Assembly (NCBI GenBank): GCA_015075425.1
Contig: JABTUL010000001.1
Location: 1,550,001-1,614,000, forward strand
DNA length: 64,000 nt
From: Spirochaetales bacterium
GTDB taxonomy: Bacteria; Spirochaetota; Leptospiria; Leptospirales; Leptonemataceae
Reading direction: 5' to 3'
Both the position numbers and the translations under genes were made by a program. The notes beneath the pieces are model-generated. The model was given only the letters and a program-made list of their open reading frames with translations, searched no databases and was not told the origin of the DNA. This document shows positions 55,332-64,000 of the stretch, one piece after another. Each line of letters starts with the position of its first letter. The first letter of the stretch is position 1.

Positions 55332-56042
55332 TTAAAGAGCTTGTTCCAGGAGCGCTTTTTCTTCAGGGCTGAGATTCTGGTACAGCGGGCTTTTCTTAAG
55401 CTCTCGAATTCTCCGGGACAGGTAAGGGGCATCATCGGCCATGATGTCTATCCCCACAAATCCCAGCAGGAAGTCCAGAAGCTCGCCCAGGTTCAGACCG
55501 ATTTTCAGGCCAGCATAGAGGCCCAGAGTGATTTCCAGCTGGGTGTAGTAGTAAAGGGGTGCGAGTTCTTTGCGATTGTAGAGCAGGCGCCTGGATTTCT
55601 GAAGGGGAATACTCGTGCCAAAGGGGGAGCGGGCCCGGAATTCTTTGCCACGCCGGGCTGTCAGCGCATCCGATACAGGCGGGGCTTCCTTTACCGGGCC
55701 GGACAGGATTCCTGTGGCTGTCGCGGCCTGGTCCTTGTCTTTTTTTTCTGCGGGTAAAAGATCTGACGGGGGTGCGGAGGAGTAGTAGTCGGCTCCCATA
55801 AAAAGGGCGGCAAATTCTGCTGTATAGTAACTGTCGAGCGAGCCACCCCGTAACCCGTAAGCCACGCCGGGACTTTTGTAATGAGCACCGAATTTCAGCG
55901 GTCCCAGGCGCAGAGCAGCACCGTAGTTTCCGGTACTTCCCTCAACTGTAAGTATATCCATGGCATCTCTTCCACGGTTCTGCCAGTAGGTACTCTGGCA
56001 TTGCAAAAGAAGGGCAAAAACAATTAAGGTGGGAAATTTCAT
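55332..56042 (-). CDS. Putative lipoprotein of leptospiral type
   Basis: A 236-residue protein. The hydrophobic leader MKFPTLIVFALLLQC ends in a Cys consistent with a loose spirochaete lipobox (LLLQC). Downstream, YWQNRGRDAMDI and GAALRLGPLKFGAHY resemble a motif set I associate with leptospiral lipoproteins. The C-terminal 90 residues contain an amphipathic or hydrophobic stretch (LEITLGLYAGLKIGLNLGELLDFLLGF). Its ATG overlaps the stop of the zinc-ribbon gene by 4 bases. Function unknown. Confidence 0.6.
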   Translation of the reverse strand: MKFPTLIVFALLLQCQSTYWQNRGRDAMDILTVEGSTGNYGAALRLGPLKFGAHYKSPGVAYGLRGGSLDSYYTAEFAALFMGADYYSSAPPSDLLPAEKKDKDQAATATGILSGPVKEAPPVSDALTARRGKEFRARSPFGTSIPLQKSRRLLYNRKELAPLYYYTQLEITLGLYAGLKIGLNLGELLDFLLGFVGIDIMADDAPYLSRRIRELKKSPLYQNLSPEEKALLEQAL

Positions 56043-56425
56043 TCAAATCCCTGGGGGTAACACAGACTGCAGCCGCGCATGGATAGCGATTTACGGTCCT
56101 GGCGCGGATCGGAATAGGCTACCAGAGCTTGAGCCTGACTCAGGACGGCTCTACACACAGGACAGGTGCGCTTGCGTGGTTTTTTTTCCGTAAGACAATA
56201 GGGGCATCCTTTGATGGTTGTGCGCACTTCAACATTGCCCAGCTCCATCACTGAGGAGCGCAGTTTTTCTCCTTTTTCCAGCTCCGTATGGCAGAGCGGA
56301 CAGCGGGGTTTCTTGCGTACCTCTGCGGGTTTTTGCACTGCCGATTGGATGGGAAAGAGCATCCAGAAGAGGAAGGCGCAGATCCCGGCCAGCGCACCGA
56401 TTAGATACAGATAGTTTGTATCCAC
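56039..56425 (-). CDS. Membrane-anchored zinc-ribbon protein
   Basis: A 128-residue protein: one N-terminal transmembrane helix (YLIGALAGICAFLFWMLF), then four CxxC pairs (CPLC, CPYC, CPVC, CSLC), enough for two zinc ribbons. No enzymatic motif is visible. It is the first gene of the coupled minus-strand trio zinc ribbon, lipoprotein, GHKL ATPase. The 78-base gap to the divergent trpS presumably holds its promoter. Confidence 0.65.
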   Translation of the reverse strand: MDTNYLYLIGALAGICAFLFWMLFPIQSAVQKPAEVRKKPRCPLCHTELEKGEKLRSSVMELGNVEVRTTIKGCPYCLTEKKPRKRTCPVCRAVLSQAQALVAYSDPRQDRKSLSMRGCSLCYPQGFE

Positions 56426-56503
56426 AGGGACCGGTCTCTGAGTTGTTCCTGCCCGCCCAATCTTTTTTCTTTTCCTGGAGACTTCTTTTTACAGGCTGGT
56501 CCT

Positions 56504-57460
56504 GTGCGAGTACTGAGCGGCATTCAACCCAGTGGACGACTGCATCTGGGCAACTACTTTGCGATGATGAAGCGCATGATCCACTGGCAGGAGAAGAGTG
56601 AACTTTTTTGCTTCATCGCTTCTTATCATGCACAGACAACACTGCGCGACGGAAAGGAGCTTCGGTTGCATACGATGGAGGCTGCTCGAGATTTTTTAGC
56701 GCTTGGCCTGGATCCGAAAAAGTCCGTTTTCTGGGTGCAGAGTGATGTTCCCGAAGTGCATGAGCTGGCCTGGATTTTAGCCCAATCGATTACCGTACCG
56801 CAACTGGAGCTGGGCCATTCTTACAAAGATAAGGTTTCTGCGGGAATGGCGCCAGGTGCGGGTCTCTTCTTCTATCCAGTGCTCATGGCCGCTGATATTC
56901 TGGGTTTTCGGGCTACAAGCGTTCCTGTGGGTCGCGATCAAAAACAGCACCTGGAAATGGCCCGGGACATCTGCCGGCGTTTCAATAATGAATATGGAGA
57001 GCTTTTCACTCTGCCGGAAGCAGATATCGCTCTTGAGGTGGCTCTGGTCCCAGGCATCGATGGGCGCAAGATGAGCAAAAGTTACAACAATACCATTCCA
57101 GTCTTTGGCTCAACGGCAGAAATCAAGAAGCAGGTCATGTCCATTGTTACCGATTCAAAGGGCATGGACGAGCCCAAGAGTCGCGAAGGGCCACTCTATG
57201 AAATCTTTCAGCTATTCCTGGATGAAGCGGGCCGCCGTGCTCTCGATGAAAAGTTTGCCGCCCGCGGTGTGGGCTACGGCCATATCAAAAAAGATCTGCT
57301 GCAGACCATTGAAACCCATTTTGCCGAATGCCGGGAACGCCGGGCGGCGTTGACGGATGAAGTGGTGCGTGCAATCATGGAGCGCGGTGCACAGCGGGCC
57401 CGGGCGGTAATCCGTCCGCTTCTTGACCAGGCCCGGGCCCTGACCGGCCTGGCCTATTGA
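56504..57460 (+). CDS. trpS: Tryptophanyl-tRNA synthetase
   Basis: A 318-residue class I synthetase charging tRNA-Trp. The HIGH-type motif is GRLHLGNYF, the KMSKS loop is GRKMSKSYNN, and GIQPSGRLHLGN at the N terminus is diagnostic. A GTG start at 56504 is used, with GGAG 22 bases upstream being too far for a normal ribosome-binding site. No T-box or tryptophan leader was seen. Its end overlaps the convergent gene by 7 bases. Confidence 0.95.
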   Translation: MRVLSGIQPSGRLHLGNYFAMMKRMIHWQEKSELFCFIASYHAQTTLRDGKELRLHTMEAARDFLALGLDPKKSVFWVQSDVPEVHELAWILAQSITVPQLELGHSYKDKVSAGMAPGAGLFFYPVLMAADILGFRATSVPVGRDQKQHLEMARDICRRFNNEYGELFTLPEADIALEVALVPGIDGRKMSKSYNNTIPVFGSTAEIKKQVMSIVTDSKGMDEPKSREGPLYEIFQLFLDEAGRRALDEKFAARGVGYGHIKKDLLQTIETHFAECRERRAALTDEVVRAIMERGAQRARAVIRPLLDQARALTGLAY

Positions 57461-57834
57461 TTCTGGATGGATTCCAGGATTCCGGCTGTCGACCCGATAA
57501 GAACTGCAAAGAGGATCGCCGCAGCCATCAAGAGAGACAGGATCAAAAAAGCCAGGCCCAGGATCCGAAACGAGCGCAACATTTCACGCAATGCCTGGTC
57601 TGCCAGATCCGGATCCCGACTCAGACTGTAGGCCCGGGCCATCCCGCCACCGCGGTAAAGAGCGAGCCCGGAGAGGATGGTGGGAAGTCCAATGGGAATG
57701 GTAAATATGGGTAAACAGTAAAGGATACCGCCAATGATCTGCAAAATCCCGAAGAACTGAGTCCAGCCGGCTCCTTTGATTTCTACCCGTGCCGCATGTT
57801 GAACGGCCGGAGCGCTGTAGGCATTCTCATTCAT
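57454..57834 (-). CDS. DUF5362-like membrane protein
   Basis: A 126-residue protein with two to three hydrophobic helices (QFFGILQIIGGILYCLPIF and LGLAFLILSLLMAAAILFAVLIG) separated by an Arg-rich loop. The layout and GILQIIGGILYCLPIF segment resemble the small DUF5362 membrane family; this is a tentative match. It overlaps the MaoC gene by 4 bases, so it is coupled to it. Confidence 0.55.
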   Translation of the reverse strand: MNENAYSAPAVQHAARVEIKGAGWTQFFGILQIIGGILYCLPIFTIPIGLPTILSGLALYRGGGMARAYSLSRDPDLADQALREMLRSFRILGLAFLILSLLMAAAILFAVLIGSTAGILESIQNQ

Positions 57835-58985
57835 GAGCGTTTCTTGATTAGAAGGCGCCGTTCGATTTCAAATATCTTGGCTCCGATCTTTTCCTTGCCC
57901 ATGGATTTTTTATCATTTTCCTTAATGAAGAGGTCAGCTCCAAACTCTTTAAGAGCTTCCGCGGTCTGCATGTTCTTGACCCCAATCAACTGAATCTGTA
58001 GAACACCGGTTCCGGGTAGAGGACCCTCGCTTTTTTTTAAGATGCGCGAAATGCTGCCTACGGTGTCGCCGCTGATGGCTGGCTGGGTATGATAGCCTTC
58101 GGTGTAGCCCAGATCCCAGAGCATATTTTCGCTGGTATCGCGGCTGGCAAGGCCGGCCAGCCAGCCAAAAACCAGACCACCATAGACGATCGGTTCTCCA
58201 CTCATCGGCCCGGACTGAGCTTTTGAATAGAGTCGATCGTAATGCAGGGGATGGGTATTGCCCATTCTGTAGGTCCAGGGAACGTGTTCATCGGTAATGG
58301 TGCGCATATTGCCGTGGACGATGATCTGTCCTTCGCGAAAATCTTCAAAAAAGGTATTCCTTCCCGTAGCTTCTGGCATGGCCTGGGGATTCAGTGGAGG
58401 AAGTTCCAGCAGGGGATTTTCCTGAGCCGGGAAGGGTGTTTCCTGACGCGGACGCTCCTTTTGTGCTGGACCTGTTTTGACCAGGATTTTCCGCTCGTAT
58501 TGTAAGACAACTTTACCATTTTGATTGATTCCCAGAGTGCGCACATGGACAATCCCTGGCTGTCCTTCTCCACGATCCTTGCGGGAAAGGACCAGGGATC
58601 GCGCCGATAGTGTGTCACCGGGGTAAACCGGTTCCAGAAAGGCTACGTTGTAATAGCCCAGATTGGCCACGGCTTTTTCCGAATTGTTCTGCACGCCCAG
58701 GGAAAGAACGATGTTGAATACCTGCAGCGGGTGAACCAGAAGATCGGAAAAGCCGATCGAGCGCGCATATACCGCTGACAGAAAGAGGGGACAGGCATCG
58801 TGAAAGACGGTGGCGTACTCCTGGGCAAAGCTACGATCCACGGTGAAGGCTCGCGGATGGGCAAAGACTTCGCCTGGTGTGAATTCATGCAAATAGCGGC
58901 CGTATTCCGGCCGACTGATGCTTTCCGGTTCATAGGGGACGGATGGGGATAGCTCACTGATGGGCGGCCAGGGAAGGGTACTCAT
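57831..58985 (-). CDS. MaoC-like double hot-dog dehydratase
   Basis: A 384-residue cytosolic protein built of two MaoC-type hot-dog domains. The N-terminal half has FTPGEVFAHPRAFTVDRSFAQEYA and LLVHPLQVFNIVL; the C-terminal half has FEDFREGQIIVHGNMRTITDEHVPW and PLHYDRLYSKAQSG, where HGxxRTIT resembles (R)-specific enoyl-CoA hydratases or beta-methylmalyl-CoA/mesaconyl-CoA hydratase. It could hydrate an acyl-CoA intermediate; no neighbouring carbon-metabolism genes identify the substrate. The ATG is 30 bases after the YihY-propeller gene. Confidence 0.8.
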   Translation of the reverse strand: MSTLPWPPISELSPSVPYEPESISRPEYGRYLHEFTPGEVFAHPRAFTVDRSFAQEYATVFHDACPLFLSAVYARSIGFSDLLVHPLQVFNIVLSLGVQNNSEKAVANLGYYNVAFLEPVYPGDTLSARSLVLSRKDRGEGQPGIVHVRTLGINQNGKVVLQYERKILVKTGPAQKERPRQETPFPAQENPLLELPPLNPQAMPEATGRNTFFEDFREGQIIVHGNMRTITDEHVPWTYRMGNTHPLHYDRLYSKAQSGPMSGEPIVYGGLVFGWLAGLASRDTSENMLWDLGYTEGYHTQPAISGDTVGSISRILKKSEGPLPGTGVLQIQLIGVKNMQTAEALKEFGADLFIKENDKKSMGKEKIGAKIFEIERRLLIKKRS

Positions 58986-59015
58986 AAGGGCAAAATCGGT
59001 AAGCCCTCCCTCTGA

Positions 59016-61394
59016 TCAATTCCCTTTTGCACTTTCATCCTCGCGATGCAGAAGGTCTGCGATGGTTGTTTCTGCGCGACCATCAAGAGCTGCCAGCAGC
59101 CTTTGCTGGATACGCAGAAGCCGGGAACGGAAGCGGTTGGGGCTTGAGTCACGGGGGATACTCAGAGCTTTTTCAAACAAAGCGACGTAAACATCACGAA
59201 AGCTGATGTCCCCGGGAGGCCGGGAGGGAAAGAATTCTTCCGTGTCATGGTCGTAAGAGAACATCCTTTTTTCCAGCAGCTTCTCCCTTGTATGATCCAG
59301 GCGGCTGGCATTGTTGCCAAAGATTTCCAGGGCCGCCTGGTTGGTCAGCGGTTTGTTATCTTCGTAAACAGAGGAATAAATCCTGGTAAGCAGCGAAAGA
59401 GAATTCCAGAGCAGATATTTCTCCGGATCATCAGAATCTTCAGAGATACCATAGCGGAATAAATAGGGATGTTGAACAACGTAAGCCACTTCCAGCCCGA
59501 ACAGAATGATCTGTGTGGAGGTCAAAATAACAATCATACCCACCGGGACAATGGCCCAGACGCCCCAGATGTATCCGGTAGAAGAAAAGCCCATGACCCA
59601 GGTCTGGAAAACGGCATAAAAAACGATGAGCGTGGCAGACGTGATCATACTGCCATAGAAGGCCGCACCCAGACTGACCCGCGCATGTGGTAGAAATTTA
59701 TAGAGAGTAAAGAAAATAAAAAGAATGAACAGATAGAATGTAGCGTACAGAGCTCCTTTCAATAGAAAGGCCTTCATGGCCGGGAAACGGGAAACGGGAT
59801 TGATCTGTAGCTCGACCAGAGATCGTCCAAAATCGTCGACCTTTTCCGAGCGCTCAATCCTTTCAATGGCGTAAAGGCTCTCATCCTGACCGGAAAGAAA
59901 AATCCGATTCCCGGCCGGCAGCGCGGAGTAAAGCGGATGTTCAATGGTTGCGCCTGACGGCCGGTGCCAGGTCAGGCCGTGATCAAAGGTAAAGCGTAAG
60001 AGGTCGCTATTTCCCAGGAGAAAGCCGGAACCATCGCTCTGGATATGGACCTGCTCTATGATGCTTTTGGGTGGCGCATTGAGTGCCGGGTAGTAGAGCC
60101 TGCCATCACGATGAATCCACAGCGAGTTGTCCGTGCCGGCAAAAACCACATGACCCAGCCCGTCAGAAGTCATCACCTGGAGGCGGGCCAGCCTTGAGCC
60201 GAATCGTTCTTCAAAGGGTCCAAGCCAGGTGCGTCCCAGGTCAGGCGAGTACAGGTAGCGAGCATTTCCCAGAAGGTAGAGTCCGTCGGGATGGATGGTA
60301 TCCTCCCGTCCGGTTGCAAAATAGGTCAGCCGGGAATACACAGAATCCAGGGCGGTCATTTCCAGCCTTTCTTCATAAAAGGTCAGGAAACAGGAGAATG
60401 ACCCGAGGGCGGCAAGAAGGGCCAGGCGGCCATCGGGTAGCAAAATCATATCCTCCAGATAGGCTTCGCGTATTTCTGTATCGATCTTAAAAATAATGCT
60501 GTAATGATTCCAGTTTTCTCCACGGTTGGCTGAATAAAACAATTTGCCGTTGCGGGCAATGACATACACTCGTTCGTCTGCCGCCGTTACTTTCTGTAAG
60601 TTGACAAAATCTCCCGGAGAGAGATCTTCTGGCGGTATATTCCCCTTAAGAATCTCCCAGGCGGATCCAGTCTGTCCGCTGTGGTAGTCCACGTAAATGC
60701 TGCGAAAAGGGGCACTGCGATCGATCTTTTTTTCCAGGTCCAGGAGTTTCAGGCCGGCCGGTGAATAGTGGCGCAGGATGCCATCTGTTCCCAGAACCCA
60801 TTGTTCACTGGCATCCCCGGCAAGGCTCACCAGGTCCGGTGGTTTGAATTTGTTCAGAGAATACTGAAAACCTCCGGTAGATAGAATCAGTGTGGCGGGA
60901 AGAAATACTATAGAAGCTATATAGATGGAAAAACGGTACAGCAGAGGGCGCGCCTTGCGGGCCCGGAAAATTTGATTGAAACTGTCCTCCATGTGGCGCA
61001 ATATATTGGCTGCCGTAAACACCATGAAGAGTCCGGCAGCTCCGGCAATTGTATTGGCCCGGGAAAGAATCTCATCCAGGATTTGAAGAACTTCGCTGGC
61101 GTCCATGATACCATAGGCTGCCATGAACCGGGCCAGATTGGCTCGAATCGTTTCGCGGTCCACTTCCGCATATTTAACCAGAACAGTGAGCAGCGGAATG
61201 ATGGACATGAGTAGCGAATAGGCGATGGCATTGGCCCGGTTGAGGCAATCATCGATGAGGAATTTTTTCCAGGCTGCATGCAGGATGGCGTAAACGCGTC
61301 CGGCACGACGCAGGGTCGGGCGGGCCGTCGATTCCTGGCGCAGTTTTTGCAGATAGTAGCGCAGCTGGGAACGTCGTTCAGAGAATCGTTTCAT
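59016..61394 (-). CDS. YihY/BrkB membrane protein split by a beta-propeller insertion
   Basis: A 792-residue inner-membrane protein. Residues 35-180 and 540-660 together form the YihY/BrkB permease: AIAYSLLMSIIPLLTVLV, GLFMVFTAANILRHMEDSFN and, near 565, YKFLPHARVSLGAAFYGS with four more helices. Between them, residues about 185-535 are a soluble extracytoplasmic domain with Asp-box/BNR signatures SANRGENW, SPDLGRTW and FDHGLTW, typical of a beta-propeller. The C-terminal tail (660-792) is cytosolic. The ATG at 61394 overlaps the upstream gene by 17 bases. YihY's own substrate is not known. Confidence 0.85.
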   Translation of the reverse strand: MKRFSERRSQLRYYLQKLRQESTARPTLRRAGRVYAILHAAWKKFLIDDCLNRANAIAYSLLMSIIPLLTVLVKYAEVDRETIRANLARFMAAYGIMDASEVLQILDEILSRANTIAGAAGLFMVFTAANILRHMEDSFNQIFRARKARPLLYRFSIYIASIVFLPATLILSTGGFQYSLNKFKPPDLVSLAGDASEQWVLGTDGILRHYSPAGLKLLDLEKKIDRSAPFRSIYVDYHSGQTGSAWEILKGNIPPEDLSPGDFVNLQKVTAADERVYVIARNGKLFYSANRGENWNHYSIIFKIDTEIREAYLEDMILLPDGRLALLAALGSFSCFLTFYEERLEMTALDSVYSRLTYFATGREDTIHPDGLYLLGNARYLYSPDLGRTWLGPFEERFGSRLARLQVMTSDGLGHVVFAGTDNSLWIHRDGRLYYPALNAPPKSIIEQVHIQSDGSGFLLGNSDLLRFTFDHGLTWHRPSGATIEHPLYSALPAGNRIFLSGQDESLYAIERIERSEKVDDFGRSLVELQINPVSRFPAMKAFLLKGALYATFYLFILFIFFTLYKFLPHARVSLGAAFYGSMITSATLIVFYAVFQTWVMGFSSTGYIWGVWAIVPVGMIVILTSTQIILFGLEVAYVVQHPYLFRYGISEDSDDPEKYLLWNSLSLLTRIYSSVYEDNKPLTNQAALEIFGNNASRLDHTREKLLEKRMFSYDHDTEEFFPSRPPGDISFRDVYVALFEKALSIPRDSSPNRFRSRLLRIQQRLLAALDGRAETTIADLLHREDESAKGN

Positions 61395-62124
61395 CGGGCT
61401 TGAAGTTCCTGTGGGTTGGATAGACTTCCACAAAATCGATTTCGCTGATTGCCACACGGCCATGGTGCACGTCACCCGGGTAGAAATCTATGAATTCCAG
61501 GCGAAGCCACAATTGAGCCACATGTACCGGAAAGACAGGCGAGTCAGGCACTGCCGGCAAATCCAGAGGGAAGTGCTGTCCCTGCGGTCGATCTTCCAGG
61601 ACGATTTTTTTGCGGTACAGAAACTCAGGCGCACCAGGCAACTTGAACTCACGGTCAGGATCCACCAGTTGCTGGGAGAAAAAAATGAGCTCAATCGTGC
61701 GCGGTCTTGCATACTGACGAAAAGCACCTCGAGCCTGGTTGCCGGGGTAGATGATCAGCTCCCGAACTTTGTTTTTGCGCGGCGGCGAATCCGGGTAATG
61801 GGTGGGGGAAAGCTCGAACATCAGATAGTGCATGTTCGTGGGCGGAATGGGCCCCGCCTCTTTCCCGCTGCGCACATCTGAGCCTTCACGTGTATCCCAC
61901 CAGGCGGTCTCGATATTATGGTCGAAAACAAAAGCCGGCTCTATGTCCGGAGATCTGAGCATGGAACGACTGAAAACAATGCGCGGGTACAGCTCCGTTA
62001 GTCCGCTCGCTCTTTTGTATGCCCGCGATAGCAACAGAGTCTGGCTGAAAAGAAAGACTGTGAGCACGAGTGCGGTCAGAAGAACTGGGCTGGACAGCAA
62101 TGATAAGTTGAAGCGACCTGGCAC
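61378..62124 (-). CDS. Membrane-anchored discoidin-like domain protein
   Basis: A 248-residue protein: an N-terminal anchor helix (LLSSPVLLTALVLTVFLFSQTLLL), then a beta-rich domain with FDHNIETAWWDTREGSD, VRELIIYPGNQ, ARPRTIELIFFSQ and a final EIDFVEVYP strand. That set is typical of F5/8 type C (discoidin) folds that bind glycans. It would be exposed in the periplasm. It is coupled to the YihY-propeller gene by a 17-base overlap, so the two may work together. The assignment is by fold-like pattern only. Confidence 0.6.
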   Translation of the reverse strand: MPGRFNLSLLSSPVLLTALVLTVFLFSQTLLLSRAYKRASGLTELYPRIVFSRSMLRSPDIEPAFVFDHNIETAWWDTREGSDVRSGKEAGPIPPTNMHYLMFELSPTHYPDSPPRKNKVRELIIYPGNQARGAFRQYARPRTIELIFFSQQLVDPDREFKLPGAPEFLYRKKIVLEDRPQGQHFPLDLPAVPDSPVFPVHVAQLWLRLEFIDFYPGDVHHGRVAISEIDFVEVYPTHRNFKPDETIL

Positions 62125-62147
62125 GGCAACATGTTTTCCTCAGGGTC

Positions 62148-63527
62148 ATGGCTGTAAATAATCAAAATCCCATAGGTCGCCTGGAAAAGGCAGGCATGGT
62201 TCTGCTTTTTTTGGGTTTTCCGCTTTCCGTAAGTCTTTCCCAGCTGGGTCTCTTCATAACGGTTGTCTCCTGGCTTTATGGTTATGGAGCGGGCCGCCTT
62301 TCTGTCATCAGCCGTTTGCCTGCCGCACTGTGGGCCGCTCTTTTGATTTATCTTTCTTTGTTTGGTTCTTTATTACTTGCCCTCGTCTCTTCTCCTGAGC
62401 CCTGGCAAACGTTTGTCCGTGGCTTCAAAACCGAACAAAAAGATGTATTGTTGCTGTCGGCGGCCATCTGGGCTTACCACCGCAGCCAGGACAATTCCAG
62501 CCGCCGGCTGATTCTGCGTTTTTTCCAGGCCAGTGCCTGGCTATTGCTTCTCAGCGGTTTTTTCAGTATTTTCAGCAAGTACCGATTCAGTAAAATTTTT
62601 TATCACCTGCAGCATGGTTGGGAAGGTTCCGGGCTGGCCCGATTTCAGCATCATGCCGGAACCCTATTCAGCACGCCGGAATTTTCTTTGCATCTGTATA
62701 TGCCCATCGGCTTTATGAATACGCATTTGACCTATGCGGCTCTGCTCAGTTTCTTTCTTTGTGCGTATATATTTCGCTTTCTAAATGTATTTCTCCGGCA
62801 GCCTTCGCGGATACGCCATCAATCGGTATTTTTTAATTTTCTTTATCTCTTTCTCGGGTTTGTTGTCCTTTTGCTCAACAACGGTCGATCGGCCATGCTG
62901 GGTTTGTTCGTCGCAGTCCTGATGGGACTGGTGTTTTTTACGGCCCGTCGCTGGAAAAAAAAGATACTCTGGCTTACCCTGCCGCTTCTGGCCGGCGCGA
63001 TGCTCCTTGGTGGACTTTTCTTCGTATCCGGTAAAATACATGATCGCCTGGAAAATCTGGTGCACTCTGCGCTGGGCGAAAGCAAGCATACGGATTACCA
63101 GAGGCTCTTTGTCTGGCAGATCGCTCTGGATATATGGCAGAACGACCCTTTGAGCGGAGCGGGGCCCGGCAACTTTGTACCGCGGGCCAATGAAGCTGTG
63201 GTTCGCTACAGTCAGGAGAAGCCGCGACTCTGGTATGCCTATCAGGTCATCCAGCGCGGTCATGCACACAATGATTTCTTGCATCTTCTGGCCATAGGTG
63301 GTCTTTGCGCGGCGGCCTTCTATCTGTTATTTTTTAGCAAGCTCCTGCATGCTTCTTTCCAGTGGCCCATCAGAGGATGGAAGTATGCGTGCTTTCGATT
63401 CAGTCCCCTGGTGCTCCTTTTTGCGGGTCTTTTGCAGTGCTATTTCCAGGACGATGAAACAGTGATGCCCTTTTTTTTGCTGACCGGCTTTTTGCTCGGT
63501 GCAACCACCCGCCAGCGAGAGACTTGA
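62148..63527 (+). CDS. O-antigen ligase family protein
   Basis: A 459-residue polytopic protein with about ten to twelve helices. The Wzy_C/WaaL signature is present: [17 protein letters not shown] in a membrane segment and the large periplasmic loop motif [16 protein letters not shown] near residue 385. Members join O-antigen or other glycans to lipid carriers. It lies 23 bases from the divergent discoidin-like gene and 55 bases before secA. The exact glycan is not determined. Confidence 0.85.
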   Translation: MAVNNQNPIGRLEKAGMVLLFLGFPLSVSLSQLGLFITVVSWLYGYGAGRLSVISRLPAALWAALLIYLSLFGSLLLALVSSPEPWQTFVRGFKTEQKDVLLLSAAIWAYHRSQDNSSRRLILRFFQASAWLLLLSGFFSIFSKYRFSKIFYHLQHGWEGSGLARFQHHAGTLFSTPEFSLHLYMPIGFMNTHLTYAALLSFFLCAYIFRFLNVFLRQPSRIRHQSVFFNFLYLFLGFVVLLLNNGRSAMLGLFVAVLMGLVFFTARRWKKKILWLTLPLLAGAMLLGGLFFVSGKIHDRLENLVHSALGESKHTDYQRLFVWQIALDIWQNDPLSGAGPGNFVPRANEAVVRYSQEKPRLWYAYQVIQRGHAHNDFLHLLAIGGLCAAAFYLLFFSKLLHASFQWPIRGWKYACFRFSPLVLLFAGLLQCYFQDDETVMPFFLLTGFLLGATTRQRET

Positions 63528-63582
63528 GGCGCGGCGCTTCAAAAGTCATTTACGGCTGTCAGGATCGCCCCACTGTGGCAAT

Positions 63583-64000
63583 ATGCTGGACAAAGTCCTT
63601 AAGATCGTTTTTGGCTCCAAACACGAGCGTGACATCCGTCAACTCCGCCCCATCGTCGAAGAAATCAATGATCTGGAAAAAGCCTGTCAGGCCTTAAGCG
63701 ATGAAGAACTCTCCGCCTCCACTGCCTTTTTTCGCGAGCGGATCGCCAAAGGAGAAAGCCTGGAAGATCTTCTACCCGAGGCTTTTGCCCGGGTCCGGGA
63801 AGCATCGTGGCGGAGCCTCGGCATGCGCCACTTTAACGTCCAGCTGATCGGCGGGATGGTGCTCCACCAGGGAAAGATTGCGGAAATGAAAACAGGGGAA
63901 GGAAAGACCCTGACCTCGACTCTGGCCGTTTATCTGAATGCTCTTTCTGGAAAGGGTGTGCATGTCGTCACTGTAAACGATTATCTGGCCCGTCGTGATG
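63583..64000 (+). CDS. secA: Preprotein translocase ATPase SecA (3' end outside the window)
   Basis: The first 139 residues of SecA are visible. They show the N-terminal helix [23 protein letters not shown], the segment [24 protein letters not shown], Walker A in [10 protein letters not shown], and [12 protein letters not shown]. SecA drives protein export through SecYEG. The ATG at 63583 matches the family start. The frame runs off the window, so no stop codon is seen. Confidence 0.95.
   Translation, partial: MLDKVLKIVFGSKHERDIRQLRPIVEEINDLEKACQALSDEELSASTAFFRERIAKGESLEDLLPEAFARVREASWRSLGMRHFNVQLIGGMVLHQGKIAEMKTGEGKTLTSTLAVYLNALSGKGVHVVTVNDYLARRD

Noticed and set aside
56426-56503. T-box or tryptophan-responsive leader before trpS
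   Set aside because: The gap is only 78 bases, with no specifier hairpin, T-box sequence or terminator.

Overview
The window is a dense bacterial chromosome segment of moderate GC content with about 66 protein genes, five tRNA genes and one probable 6S RNA. It most resembles a spirochaete of the order Leptospirales (Leptonema/Turneriella-like). The reasons are a DUF1577-like PilZ protein, a lipoprotein with the Tyr-Trp-x-Asn-Arg-Gly motif I associate with leptospiral lipoproteins, class III cyclase-homology and receiver proteins, many outer-membrane beta-barrels, and short overlapping operons. The genus call is an inference. I see no insertion sequence, prophage, integron or CRISPR array, and no gene-free stretch longer than 300 bases.

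Layout. 1-2069: ychF (cut by the window edge), a gamma-carbonic anhydrase and a DUF2752 membrane protein. 2052-7016: a PilZ protein, two tandem paralogous outer-membrane proteins each preceded by a sigma-54-type promoter match, a shared bidirectional terminator and another barrel protein. 7013-10608: a short-chain dehydrogenase, a LolA-like protein, an N-acetylglutamate synthase with a compact kinase half, and an acyltransferase. 10690-16270: typA, an RsbW-like ATPase, a lipoate ligase, glyA, then infC-rpmI-rplT. 16389-18291: a ZapB-like coiled-coil protein, zapA, a probable 6S RNA and 5-formyl-THF cyclo-ligase. 18300-27149: cheW, a CheA fused to a CheC-type phosphatase, cheB, cheY, then scpA, scpB, pheA, tyrA and cmk in one overlapping run. 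27180-31693: rpsA, a TPR protein, hisG, a phospholipase C-like protein and a DCC protein. On the minus strand 31684-36508: pyrB, a MORN-repeat protein, a divergent DnaA, an AI-2E family permease and a cyclic-nucleotide-binding protein. 36596-40345: tRNA-Pro, Arg, His, Leu and Gly followed by tig-clpP-clpX. 40389-51134: an epimerase, an amidase, a coiled-coil envelope protein, yqgE, prfC, an SrkA-like kinase with a CTG start, TolC and a glycosyltransferase. 51193-56425: an envelope protein and a signalling cluster (two degenerate cyclase-homology proteins, one with a non-canonical receiver, a GHKL ATPase, a lipoprotein and a membrane zinc ribbon). 56504-64000: trpS, a MaoC protein, a YihY/BrkB permease interrupted by a beta-propeller, a discoidin-like membrane protein, an O-antigen ligase and the start of secA.

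How it fits together. Most of the window is housekeeping: translation, protein quality control, chromosome segregation, amino-acid and cofactor metabolism. These genes sit in tightly coupled operons with 1-4 base start/stop overlaps. Between them lie envelope and signalling genes with unusual architectures, which are the interesting part: the CheA-CheC fusion, the YihY-propeller protein, a receiver with Glu at the phospho-acceptor position next to cyclase homologues, and acidic-motif repeats next to ZapA. Seven of the nine convergent gene pairs overlap tail to tail, so terminators are scarce.
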